Assembly (NCBI GenBank): GCA_003342895.1
Contig: PTFA01000194.1
Span: 207,906-271,905 of the forward strand
Direction: 5' to 3'
DNA from: Casuarius casuarius
Lineage: Eukaryota > Chordata > Aves > Casuariiformes > Casuariidae
DNA: 64,000 nucleotides
Below, one piece after another: positions 36,471 through 48,900 of the stretch. The notes beneath the pieces are model-generated. The model searched no databases and had not been told where the DNA came from. It saw nothing but the letters and a program-made list of their open reading frames with translations. The position numbers and the translations under genes are program-made. Every line of letters begins with the position of its first letter. Within the stretch, counting starts at the first letter, position 1.

Positions 36471-39400
36471 AGCTTGGGGGTTCTTCTGCCCAAACAGGAG
36501 CGTTGATTCTTTTTATATCGTGTATGTCACATGGTTTTAGCTTTATGGAACCAGGGTAGGCAGAGCAGGGAGGCTGAGCGCTGCAGGGATAGACTGGACA
36601 CACAGAGAGTTGCTAGGCCTGGTTTTGGCAGGGTGGTGTTGCCCTCTTGAGCGATGTGACCCGACCAGGCCGCGCTGCAGCAGGCTGAGGGGCCGGTCAC
36701 GGCAGGGCCGGTGGCAGCACACCTCTGCTACCGCTGTCCCAAGAGCCTCCCGAGCGGCCCCTGCGCGAGGCTGGCGCTGGGCCTACAAGCACCACAGGGG
36801 TCGAGCGCATGTACGTGTGAATAACTGCACATTTGTAAGCAGAAAACTTACTTTTTTGAAGTTTCTCTTTCCTCCAAATTCGTAACTTTGGATGCTCCAG
36901 AGGGGTTTTGTTGTTTTTGCCAGTGCTAAATTATAACGCTGTTGCTAATTTCTGTTGTTTTATAATATTTGGTAGTTTTTAAGCTTTAGCTTTTAGCGTT
37001 GATAGCTATGGCAGTTATAATAACTGAATGCAATCCATTTTTGGATGGTTGTTATAACAGCATACACAATCTTGAAAAAAATGCCTGGGTTCAAAAACCA
37101 GAGAGGGAAGTACAAAGAAATCACAAGGGCGATAATCTTATCAGTTTAACATTACCGTCACTGATGTCATGATTTCGGGACTCATTTGTCACTGCAAGAC
37201 TTGGGTTTGGAAAATCTGTTGTTTTGGGGAGGAGAGTTTCCAAATCAGGCGAACTATTGAGTAGGTTACACTTGAAAAATCCTGTGTATTCCTCCTAGTT
37301 CAGTTAAACACTACTGACATGAGAAAATTATTTCTGTTTAATCCATTCGGGTGTCTGCTCATGTAATATTTGAGATAAAATGGGTAAAGTGCAGATACTT
37401 GTTCTCTAGCTTAACTTTGTGAATTCCCTTTATGTAAGCCAATATATCACTTTGTCTATGAAAGATATTTGGTCCCCTCTGCTGTTCAGGAGTGTGGGCC
37501 TTCCTGAATGACATGCTCAATTTTTGGCTTTTTTCATGAAAAGAATCCAGATACTCCCAAGTGTCTGCTCGAGGCCGTTAAATGGTAGAAGTTTGTCCAG
37601 CTGCTCCTGAACATCACTTGGTCAGCAGGAAGTGAGTTTTGGAAGAGGCAGCGTTTTTCCTAACAGCCTAGAGTGAACTATTTGAAGATGGAGAGAGGCT
37701 CAGCCCCCACGTTATGGAATTAACGTCCTGGAAGTTTCAGGAGATACAAACTGACCTGCAGTGTTCATGTCGCCTGAAGAGCTAGGAAGAACTGCAAGGC
37801 TGAACTGGCACGCTTGCGAGTCTCGAGGTACCAGCTGCTGGGTTCTGATGGAAAGAAAGGAAGTAACAAGTATCTTTGTTCTGAACCCAAATAAGCAGCT
37901 GACTTTCTGAGTCTTCTGAGAATAAATTAGTTTTTCTATGCGGTCAGTCAGGTGTTACAAACAACCAGTTTCTCTGGAAACCAAATGCTTGAACTACTTT
38001 GATGCAAGTCAGAAAAGGTTTCTTGCATCTAGAGCAGTAAAGACACATAAGAAACTCGCCTGTCCCCTCTACTCAATATACACCACGTAGCATACAAGTG
38101 AGGATCTGTTTTATTACATTACTATCTGCCAGGAATATTAGCAACCATGTGCTGCTTCAGTTCTGCAAAGGCCACATGATACCTGGTATGACTTTAGTTA
38201 TGAAGTTAGAAATTATTTCCTGCAATAATCCCTGATTTTGCTACACTGCTTTGAAACAGGTAAGTGATGTTATCCCTACCGATGCAAAAAGGCAAGAAGA
38301 AATACATTGTAAAAGTCTGAACATGGACTTAAAGAACAGCACAAATTCCAAAACACGTTGCTGCAGAAACAAAAGCTATTTGCCAGAAGAAACATGCGGA
38401 AAAATGTAATTGATTATTTGTAGATTTATTGCTGAATAATATAAAAATAGATCTTTGTAAGGCACTGTGTAGTAAATATACTTGTAACTTTGAAGTCATT
38501 GATCCAAACCCAAGAACATGCATACATACATAACAGAACTGTCCTTTATTTTACAGTAGTTTGGTACTACTTATATTTCTATTCCTGTCTTCTAATTTCA
38601 GGCCGTTTTCTTAAATATTCTCTTCTAGCTCCTTTCCTGTTTCCCAAGATCTTCTCTTAAACGTGGGAATTCAGCAGTACACTAAGTGTGCAATCTTATT
38701 AAGATGGCAGGGTAACATTTCTAGTGTGTTTGATTTTACACAATTGGTTGGAGGGAGTCACCAAAACAACGCGTTGTGTATTGTGGCGGGACTGAGTTGG
38801 CTTTAGGGTCCCAGTTCTGAATGAGACCCTCCCGTTGAGCTGCGTGTGGTGCCCCACTGGTCTCTATGGGAACATTGTGTACAAAGCCTGTAGAGCGCTC
38901 ATTTAATGGAATACGATTTCTAGTTTGTTACTAAGATTTAACGGCTAATTCTGACAGCTGTTGAGGGGCATCTGCCATCACTGACTTGAGGCATTTACAG
39001 TTTATAATCTTTGCAGGGCTGAGGCATAACCTTTAAAGCTTTTTAAAATGGGTTACAGCATCTACTGTTTTTTTCATAGAGAAATACTTAGTTTCCTATT
39101 TCACTCTTGGTATGAATGCTTTAGGGACAGGTATAAATGTTAAATATAGCAACAGGGGCCGTAAAAGCAAATTATCAGTCTTAAGTGCTACAAAGAGTGA
39201 ATTTCTTCAGAAGGAGCCTTGCAGTCTAGCAAAGGTACATCCCATTACCTCCCCGGGAGTAGATTAGAACTGGACGGTGCCTTTTTTTCTGTAGGTTGTT
39301 AGGCACTGTGCCGATGGTAACTGATAATAGATGCTCTGTGGGAAAGTGTTATAAAGAGATAACGGAAAGCAGAAATTACTCCTGGCAATAAAAAGGACAT

Positions 39401-41170
39401 CTAATTATCTAATGATGACACAGGTATAATTTTATCACGTGCATTGAAAACATTCATTCCTTGTATGCCCTCCGGTCCATACAGGTTTTTGCTCTTCTTT
39501 TTCTATTGCTTGAATTCTTAAATTGAAATTAATGCAGTTTATGGCTCCTAAGCCAGAGGAATGGGTCAGTGCACTTAAGATATTTTCAGATGTTTCAGTG
39601 TTTCCATATGTGTTTCAATTTTTATGTAGCTACGTGTTTTGCACTGTGACTACAAAAAAAAAAGGATGGGAAAATAATAATATTTAAAACTGTGCAGAGA
39701 GATAAAACTATCTAAAATTTTCATATCTTTTGAAGAATCACTGTATCAAGTTTGGATAATAAATGTCATAAGTAAGCACAATCATCAAAGTATGAACCAC
39801 AAGGATTTGAGTCATGCTTTTAAGTACAAATCTCAACACTTTTAATTAAGAACTTGCATCGGTGCTACTGCTATCATTGACAATGCAACAAGGGCCATTC
39901 TGTCCATGTGGAATAAGCTGCAAGATTGACGCAGCTTTTTAGTATGAAAATACTCATGCAGAGGAATAGAAACCATTGAATGTTAGCTAATGCTGCATTC
40001 TAGTGATTCTGCAGGAAACCGAAAGTTTTAAGTTGCACAGGGATTGCTTTAGAGGGACTACAGTGCCTTAAAAAAATGCACATTAATATACTAAGTGTGA
40101 ATGTGAAAGCATTTGGAGTGAAGAAAGCAGAAGCACAAGAAATTGTATATTATAACTATTACAGTTTTTACCTCAAGCAAGAACTGGTGCTAGTTTTTCC
40201 AGGGTCTCTGTACAGGAATATCAGCTTTTCTTTTAATAGGTAGTAAATAGTGTTTGTATTTGCTTTCATTATTATCATATAGCTAGAAATTCCCGTATCC
40301 TTGGCCTCAAGGCTAAGATGACTTCCACGTACAGTCTGTGCATGTAAAACAAAGAAACACCATTACTTTTACATTCTGCCCTGGCGTTATCTTTAAGGAC
40401 ACTAATGTAATTACATCGTTAAACTTTTAACAGCCATCTCAACAAATATTTGCCTCTCTGGATTGTGATGCCTGTTACAGACAGTTGCAGTGAAACAGGC
40501 ACGTGGAGAGTGATGTTCTTGCGTTACAAACTTCTGCAGCCATGACTGTAGTTCTTGTGCGGCATTAGCATTTATGCCTAATGAATATTTTTGTCTGTGG
40601 ATTAAAGTGTTCAGCCCTAACCTGTAATAGGAAAAGACTCACGCAGTGCACTTGATAAAGGGAAGTTGCACTTTAAACTGAAAACAGCACAGTTTTTGGA
40701 AGTTTGGTGGTTTTGTTCCTAAAAAAGAGCCATTTTGTAGTTGAAAAACTCTGCAAAGATATAGGTATATGCTTATTTCTTACGGTGGAGGGTTAAAAGA
40801 GTGAGCAAAATGTGAATTGAACCTTTGTGCTTAAACATTATAACTTGATAAATTAGAAAGGCATTTTCACATAAATGCATAGACATCTGAACTGGTGCTC
40901 TGGGGGCCTGAGAGGTTTTGGAAGGGGGATATGCACATTTAGTAACTTTGTTATAGATGAGACTTCTTGATGTCTGCGTGGTAACAGCCGCAGTGATAGC
41001 TGTGTTTCGTTATGGAGATCATAGCATATTGGCTAAATAAAACGCTGCTGCCGATTTGTGTGTTAAGAAACTTCAAAACCGTTATTCTGTAAAAAATAAC
41101 GGAGAGAGAGAACAAATGTCAGAGAAAAAAGCATGCAAGTTCGTCTGGTCTAACCGTGCAGGATTAAAAC
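36470..41170. other. Intergenic region between CYBC1 and NARF
   Basis: The first 350 bp is a GC-rich shore of the CYBC1 island. The rest is AT-rich with no exon matching a known protein, no recognised transposon and only short ORFs. An unannotated non-coding transcript leaving the CYBC1 island toward NARF cannot be excluded. Confidence 0.6.
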
Positions 41171-42990
41171 AACCCCCCAAGGAAGCGGCTGGCCGCTGGG
41201 AGCAGCCGGGGGATGCAACTCGCAGCTCGACCGGCGGAGCCGGCGCTCGGGTGGTGGCCGCGGGCATCGCCGGGCGCTGAAGGCGGCGCCGCGGGCGCGG
41301 CCGCCNNNNNNNNNNNNNNNNNNNNNNNNNNNNNNNNNNNNNNNNNNNNNNNNNNNNNNNNNNNNNNNNNNNNNNNNNNNNNNNNNNNNNNNNNNNNNNN
41401 NNNNNNNNNNNNNNNNNNNNNNNNNNNNNNNNNNNNNNNNNNNNNNNNNNNNNNNNNNNNNNNNNNNNNNNNNNNNNNNNNNNNNNNNNNNNNNNNNNNN
41501 GAGGCGGAGGAGCGCCCCGCTCGCCGCCTTGGCACGCCTGGCGCTGCGCGCTGCCCGCCTGCGGCCGCCTCGCCGATGCGCTTCGGGTCTGCCGCGGACG
41601 CGGTTTGCCGCCGGTAGAGCGAGCAGCGAGGTACGGTGCGCGGTTCTTCTTCCAGTCCCCCCTTCTCCTCTCCCTTTTTTTATTTTTTTGCCCTTTTTTG
41701 TTTTACGGCGCGAAGGAGCTGCAGCTCGGGGCGCCCGTCCGGCGCGGGCGGGCCGCGGGGGGCTCCCCGGCAGCCCCCGGCCCGGCGCCGCCGCCGTGAT
41801 TGCGGCGGGGAGCGGGCTTTGCCCGCCGTGGAGCCGCAGCTGTTACAAGCCGCGGAGCGGGAGGCTGGTTGGGGGCGGCGCAGCGGCCGTCCTGCCCGGG
41901 CCGGGTGGCGGCGGCGGCCGTGCTCTGCCCCGGGGCTGGGGCAGGGGGGCGCTGGCGGCGCAGTGCGGAGGAGCCGCGCTCTGCCGGGGGAAGCGGGCCG
42001 CGCTGTGCAGCGCTCTCGCCTCTGCGCTTTCGGAGCCCTTTCTGCGCGGGTGTCACCGCGAGGAGCCGGCTCTCCCCTGCGCATCTCAGCTTTTTTTTTT
42101 TTAATGGATGAGTGGTTTTACCTTCTATCTCCTTCACGACTGTTGCACGAAGCGAAAAAAGCTTAAAGCCCTGGTGACAAACGCGCCCGCAAAGCCCCCC
42201 GCCTCCCCGAGCAGACGCGAGCGCGGCAACGGCGAGGGCCGGGCAGGGGTGCCCGGACCGGCGGTGCAGCGGCCGCAGGCGTTTGTTGGCTAATTAAGCC
42301 GTAGTAAATTGCGGAGCACGTGAGGGGCGCGGCGAGGCCGCCCCCGCCCCGGGGGCCGCATTGGCTGCGGGGCGGCGTGGCGCTGCGGCCCGCCCGCCCG
42401 CCGGGGGCGACGCGAGGGGCAGGAGGCGGGTACGGCAACAAAGGGCGGCGGGGGGGCGACGCGAGGGCGGCCTCGGCTCACCTGCTTTCCCCCCCCTCTG
42501 CTCCAGCCCGGCAGCGGCAGCGGGGAGCAGCGCTCGGCAGCCGCGCGCGGGCCGGACGGTGCCGGCGGGCTCGCAAATGAAGTGCGAGAACTGCACCAAA
42601 AAGGTGAGCGCGGCTCGGGGCGGGGGGCGGCGGCGCCCCTCGGGCGGGCGCCCGCGCGGGGACGTCGCCTCAGGAGGCGCGCGCCGCGCGGGGGCAGGGG
42701 GGGGCCGTTGGGAGCCGTTAGCGGCCGTTGGGGGAGGGGAGGGGGAGCCGTTGGGGCTGGGTCCCCCCTGAGGCGGCCGCCGGCCCGCGTTGGTCCTTGC
42801 GCTGCCCCGAGGCGGGAGTGCGGCGGCGGCTCCAAGGTCACCGGCCGCTCTGGCAGCCGAAGTGACTCCGGGTGGCCTCGTGCCTTCCGTGCTCAGCTGC
42901 TTCCCGGCTGCGTTTTGTTTTCTCTAGACACGTTTCGGTAGCACACAAAGGACGTGATTCCCCCCCCCCCCGAAAAGTGTTAAATGTTGT
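41170..42990 (+). promoter_or_regulatory. NARF: CpG island and NARF promoter, interrupted by an N gap
   Basis: Very GC- and CpG-rich DNA leads into NARF exon 1. It has a CACGTG E-box at 42317-42322, an inverted CCAAT box (ATTGG, 42360-42364) and several GC boxes. No TATA box is seen. The large ORFs on both strands here are compositional. The assembly gap at 41306-41500 lies inside the island. Confidence 0.8.
41306..41500. other. Assembly gap (195 N)
   Basis: 195 consecutive N bases are flanked on both sides by CpG-rich sequence (GGCGCGGCCGCC before, GAGGCGGAGGAGCGCC after). The gap is probably a GC-rich stretch that was hard to sequence; its true length may differ. Confidence 0.99.
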
Positions 42991-45900
42991 CGTGTCGCGG
43001 GTGTCACGTTGCCGCGAATGATCGCGCAGTGCTGTGGTTGCGACCTGTGCGTGACTTGTCCTGTTTTTTATTTAATCTTCTCCTTGGGGGATAAAAATAC
43101 TCTGAACTTTGAAAGTGAAACAAGTGAATTTCTGAGGAATTGTTTTCACTGTGGCAAATTCGCTTTGAAAACACAGCATCATGCATTTGACTGTCAAAAA
43201 CATTAAAGAAAAGCTACATAATTTTTAATGATATGAACAGCAAAGATTCATTTAACAACTGACATTTTGCTTAATGTATGGGGTTTTTTTGTTTGTTTGT
43301 TTCAGGAATGCAGTAAAAAACAGAAAAATGATGATACGCAGAATACATCTGTTAATGCATTGACTTCAAATGCCGAATTTGAAGAGGTAACAATCCTTGT
43401 AAAAAGAAAAATATCAAATATATACTTTTATTTTTGTTCTTCTCTGCGGCATGCCCCAAAGGGGTAGCGTTACAGAAAGTTTTCAGGTGTACTGAGCATA
43501 AAGCACACTAGGCAACAAGCAGTGGTAGAAAATTATGAGCACTTCCACATATCTCATGAGAATCAAGAACCTTTTAAAAAGATGGAATAAAAACCCCTTA
43601 GTATGCAAGCACTGAACAGAAGTTTAAGGGTTTTTTTGTCTGAAGTTGAGTGTAAAAAAGAATGCAGATCTTGCCTCAAATAATCAAAACAGAACAGGGC
43701 TCGTAAGGAGGAAAGAGGGGTGCTTGACAGTTAAAATGCACAACATGTGTTTTCATTTCTATGTGAGACAAACTTATCGGTCAAGGAACAGTATGTGATC
43801 TGTAACTGTTTCCCTGGGAATGGGTTCTTAATGAAGTAGTCTGGCTATCTTGCACTTCTGTCCAAGTGTCCCTTCTATGCACAGATGAGCTGCCAACAAT
43901 ATTTTAGCTGGAATTATAGAACTCTTGATATTATAGTGAATGGTCAGTTCTAAAGCTATATTCTGTTTGTACCTATTGGAGCTGCTCTTACCAAAGCCAT
44001 CTTGCTGTGTGAAGCAAACGAAGTTCGAAAAATTAATATGTTTTATTTTGATTGCAAACACAGCTAGTACTTGCTTGGGGAAAAAAAACAAGCTAGTCAC
44101 TCCAGGTCTTGTGTTGCTATTAAAGAGACTTAATAATTCAAATGAAAGGTTTCTCAATTGCTTGGTAAATTGATGGGGGCTGTCAGTCCTAAAATTCAGT
44201 GCAAATCAAGTACCTAGAATGTGGACTTCGGGGCTAAATTTGGATCTTAAGCGTTTTGCAGTTTCACAGTAATAATAGGAGCAGAGCCATAGAGAAGGAT
44301 GGAACGGATTATTTTGATTACTTCTAAATAATCTTACATGTTATTTGGGCATCGTGGATTGTCTTGTTTTAAACAAAATAGAGCATGCTTGCTCTTCAGA
44401 TGTGTCATTACAGAGATCCTGAAAATTGGTTGATCATTGTTAAATGTTTGTTTATTCACATATGTGTATCTGTACACTTTTTTTTTTCCAGAAAAATGAG
44501 TTTCATACTTTGGCTAATGCTAAAATACTCCTTAGCGACTGCCTAGCTTGTGACAATTGCATGACATCAGAAGAAGGAGTCAGGGTTTTCCAGCAGAATC
44601 AGAAGGAGCTCTTTCGCATACTCAACCTTAACAAGGTAAACTGACAGTAGTAGTACACTGTTTTTTGTGAGGAGGAGGAAATTACAGAATGACTAAGCAG
44701 CTTGGTTTCCCGAGGCAGATAATGTGAAGATTTGTCAGGATATACTTTATATAAAGAGGAAGTGAAGACTGAAGACAAGATGAACAGTGAAGTACTTAAA
44801 ATAATTCTGCAGTAGAGAGGCAAGATCACAGCACTGAACTTAAATGTCAGAAGAAGGTTACTGCACCTACAGAAGTAAAGTTTTTATAAAACACAACTAC
44901 CTCATTATTGTAATAATAATTAGCCTGTGGTTCAGTGTTTATAAATTGCATATATATCCCAGTTACTGGGATTATTCTGGGTGTTTCTGATGGCAGTGTG
45001 TCCACATAATATGAAGTTACCAAAGGCTAGTTTTTGAAAGTAGAATTGTTTTTAGTATGTATTTGAGTAGTCTATATTTGGAATATAAGTTGTTGGCCAA
45101 GACTCTCATGTAAAACAGATAAATGTGTTCTGTTGCTGTCTTACATTGTCTGCTGAGATCTAGATTCCCTGGAAGGTAGTTAATATGTCCAGTGCTCAAA
45201 TCTTCAGATCTTGATATTGATTTAATTATTTTGTTTCCATTCCAAACTTCTGTGTTCTTACTTGGTAGGGAAAAGCTACTTCAGAATTGATGCTGTCTTT
45301 TTCTTAATATGTACCTAGGTATCATGAATAAGAGTATTCCTCACATAGCGATTCATTTTTCTTAAAACTAGTTTAGCACTCTGTACAGCATGATGATGTA
45401 CATGACAAAAAGAAATAGCAATTGGAGACAAACAAGGGAAAAATACCAGGTCATGTGGGATCCTATCCAGAGGGAGTCCAAAGTCGACAATTTGGAGGCA
45501 GCCAGGTACCCTGAAACGGAAGTTCAGGGGGTCATAAATAGCACAGTGAGCAAGCAAGATACCTTGCCAAGTCAGTGAGAAGCTCTGCTTCAGGGCCATT
45601 GTGTAGTGTTTAGGGTGTCTGAGTACAAACTATGGTCTCTGGCATTTCTAGAGCAAGACTTGTCTGTGGCATATGTCCCAGTTTGTCTTTCAGGGATTCT
45701 ACCAATGTAGGTAAGAAACTCTAATGGCTACAAGAACCAACTAAAACAAGATTCACATTCAAGTAAATGCCACGGTCACCAGTGCTTTACAATTGTGCAT
45801 TACTTAAGGTATTTTCAAATGGTTCTTCGGTGCTAACAAAACATTGTGCTGTGAATTGGTTTGTTCAGGGTTCTTATCTTGCTGGTTTTCCTCAACTTCT

Positions 45901-48900
45901 CCAGTGAGAGAACCACAGAGGAACCTTTAACAAAGAATCAGATCCGTAGTTTGCACGGTTGGATTTGTAACTTCAGATGCTCACACTCTTGGAAACATTA
46001 GTTTTAAATGCTTTTTAATATTAAACATACTGCTTTTTCTTATTTGGGGATATTAGATTCTGCTAGGAATTGAAACTTTGTAGGTGCTGCATGTTTCTGA
46101 ATTTTCCTTATACCCGTAACAGGCCAAACACAAGATTGTCCTAGAAGGGATGGGTTTCTCTGGATCATACAAAAGCCATGTCTACAGGTGATTACAGCTC
46201 ACCATTGTCAGGATCAGAAGAAATCCTGTTCTGTCCTCGAGAAACAGTAGTTATTTCATAGGAGTCTTCATCATATGGCCCACTGAAGCATAGGATACTG
46301 AGGAATAGCTTTCAGGAGTGGAAGAGGGAGGGAGAATAGAGAACTTGCCTTGTAATTGCACACCTTGTTTCTTGTGTTTTTGTTTTGTTTACCAGAAATG
46401 TGATACCTCAAAACACAAAGTGTTGGCAGTGTCTATATGCCCTCAGTCATTGCCTTATTTTGCTGCTAAATTCAGTCTCTCTGTGAATGATGCAGCCAGG
46501 AGACTCTGTGGTTTCCTCAAAAGTCTCGGTAAGTTTGAGTTTATTATGATGGTGGAGTGGAAGGGGGAGGTTATTTTAGGCTTTTGCTTCCCCAGCAGAA
46601 TTATGTTAGTTATGCAGTCATTAAATGCCATTACACAATCTGGTTTAAGAGTTCAGTGAGCTCTCTTTTGCCCTTTTCTTTCTTCTTTTTTTTTCTCCCC
46701 CCCCCCCCCCTTTGCTTCTGTAGGCTCTCTAGAAGCTTCACATGGAGATCAGGTTTTAATTTTTTTTCTTCACAGACATTTTTATTCTGTTCTGAAGGAT
46801 TGGGTTATCAGTTTGAGTGTATCTAGAAAAAGTGAAATACAGTAACATTCCTTACTTGATTTAATTCAAAGCATGTGATCTGTGCTGCTTAAAGCAGGCT
46901 AGCTTCCATCAGAAGTAGATGTCTCTGGTACCCGGATTTTCTTTTCCATTTAAGAAGTAGCATTTTAGAAGTGAGACTTTTTAGGGCTTATCCTTGAAAG
47001 GTGGCTCGTACAAACAGGCAGAATTTAAAACCATTTACACATTGTGAAGGGCATGTAAAAATGCCTTTGGGTGCCGTTATGCCTTGTTGCTGTGCAGGCC
47101 TTGTTAGTAAAGGGATTGGTATAAATAGATATGCTGAAGAAAGAGGGCTTATTTCTTTCCTATTAGATGCCTGATAACTGAATTTAGGGAGATCTGCAAC
47201 CATAAAGGTCATTTTGCTGGGGCGGGAAATGGCTGCAAATCAGCAGCCTCTCCAGATCTGGAATTGTCTTCCTCTGCATCCATTGGTAGATGGAAAGAAA
47301 GCAAATGTGCAAGATCTTTTGTCAGTTAATTTCTGTAGCATTCAAAGAGGGGAAGACATACCTAGGAAAAACTAAAACGCGTGATGAACAATGTGGCAAT
47401 ACATACCCTCATAGGACTGTAACATATGACTTTCTGAACAAACAGAAAAGTAAGGAAGCCTAATTTATGAGTAATTTCTGGGAAAAAAAAGAGGAAACTT
47501 GTATTATTTTTTTTATATGTTTTCCCCTAACTAAAACAAGTGAGTCCTTTAATTTGACTTTTCTCATGGGTGAAACCTCTGCTAGCGAGAGGTCAAAGAG
47601 AGTTTGGTCATGAGTTTCAATAAGAGATCCCCTTATTTTGTAGCTGAGGAGGGAAGTTCTTACCCTAAATGGCTCCTGGTCCTTTGACGTTTTATGTCTC
47701 TAGAAGATTCTTAATTCTGTTTTTCTCTGTAATTTGAAATGACTTGCAAGAAGTGTGCTGTATCTGCCTATTTAATATTAAAGTTGTATTTCCTGTGTTC
47801 TTTATAGTGTATGCTCTATGAAATTGTAAAAAAAAAATAGTAGTTTAGTTTACAGTTTGCCTGTTGACTAGTTTAGTGTTTTCTTCTTTTTTCTTTCTTT
47901 TTTTTTTTTTTTTTTTACATCATACTTGAGAGAGGAAGGAGGGTAATAAGTCTGTAAACTGTTGTCTCCCTTACGGTATGTTTTTATGTGTCTCTGTACC
48001 CAGTATATTTTCTTCTTCAGAAAGAAATGCTAAGTTCTGTTGGGCCCCAGTTTTCTTAGAAGACTTTAATTATCTTTGCTTCCCTTGCTGCAGGAACGTG
48101 TTCAGTGTTACACAGGTGTATAGGGAGTATGTAAACAGGTACATAAAAAGATGGAAGGTCTTTACTGTGTTGGTGATACACTTGTGTACTTTCCCAGGCA
48201 TCTTCAGCAGTGGAAGATATGCCTAATAGTGGGATATGTAAGTTTTTGTGGATTAAAAAATGTGACTTCAGCATGTCTTTTAAAAAAAATACTCACTTTG
48301 AAGAGTTACTGCGTATAGCCCTGCTATCTTGAGACACCCTTCAGTTAAACAAGCAAACAAGAAGCAAATATGTGCTCAATGACAAGCTTTTCCTAAGGAA
48401 GCAGACAGTCATTTGAAATGTTGCTAGTCAGCATTAACAAGATGTTACTTCTTTTAAATTCAGGATGCAAACAAAATAGTCTTCTCAATGTATGACTTTT
48501 ATTTTTGACTGTACTACTTGTGAAAATTTGTAGAGGGTAAAGAGTATGTCCACTGATCTTGTAAGTTTTTCTATAGACGTGGGACTTAGGAAGAAACCTG
48601 TGAGACAGGAAACGTTCTAGTAATTCACTTTTCCTTATCACTTTGTTTCATAGGGGTGCATTATGTATTTGACACCACTATAGCTGCCGATTTCAGTATC
48701 CTGGAGAGTCAGAGGGAATTTGTGCAGCGGTATCAACAGAGGAACCAGGAGGAGCATGCCTTACCAATGTTTGCCTCTGCTTGCCCTGGTGAGAACTGAT
48801 TTCTCGAACCTTTCTGCCCTTCAGCCTAGTCTGACTGGAACCACCAAGGAACTAAGAACAGAGTGGCTTTGTTTGGGAACCTTACAGAACTTGCAGCTTT

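Noticed and set aside
41164..41617. ORFs of 123 and 134 codons spanning the N gap
   Set aside because: Most of their length is N bases; no real sequence supports them.
41529..42441. Several overlapping 100-190 codon ORFs on both strands upstream of NARF
   Set aside because: They all lie in a CpG island, conflict with each other and have low-complexity Arg/Gly/Pro/Ala composition.
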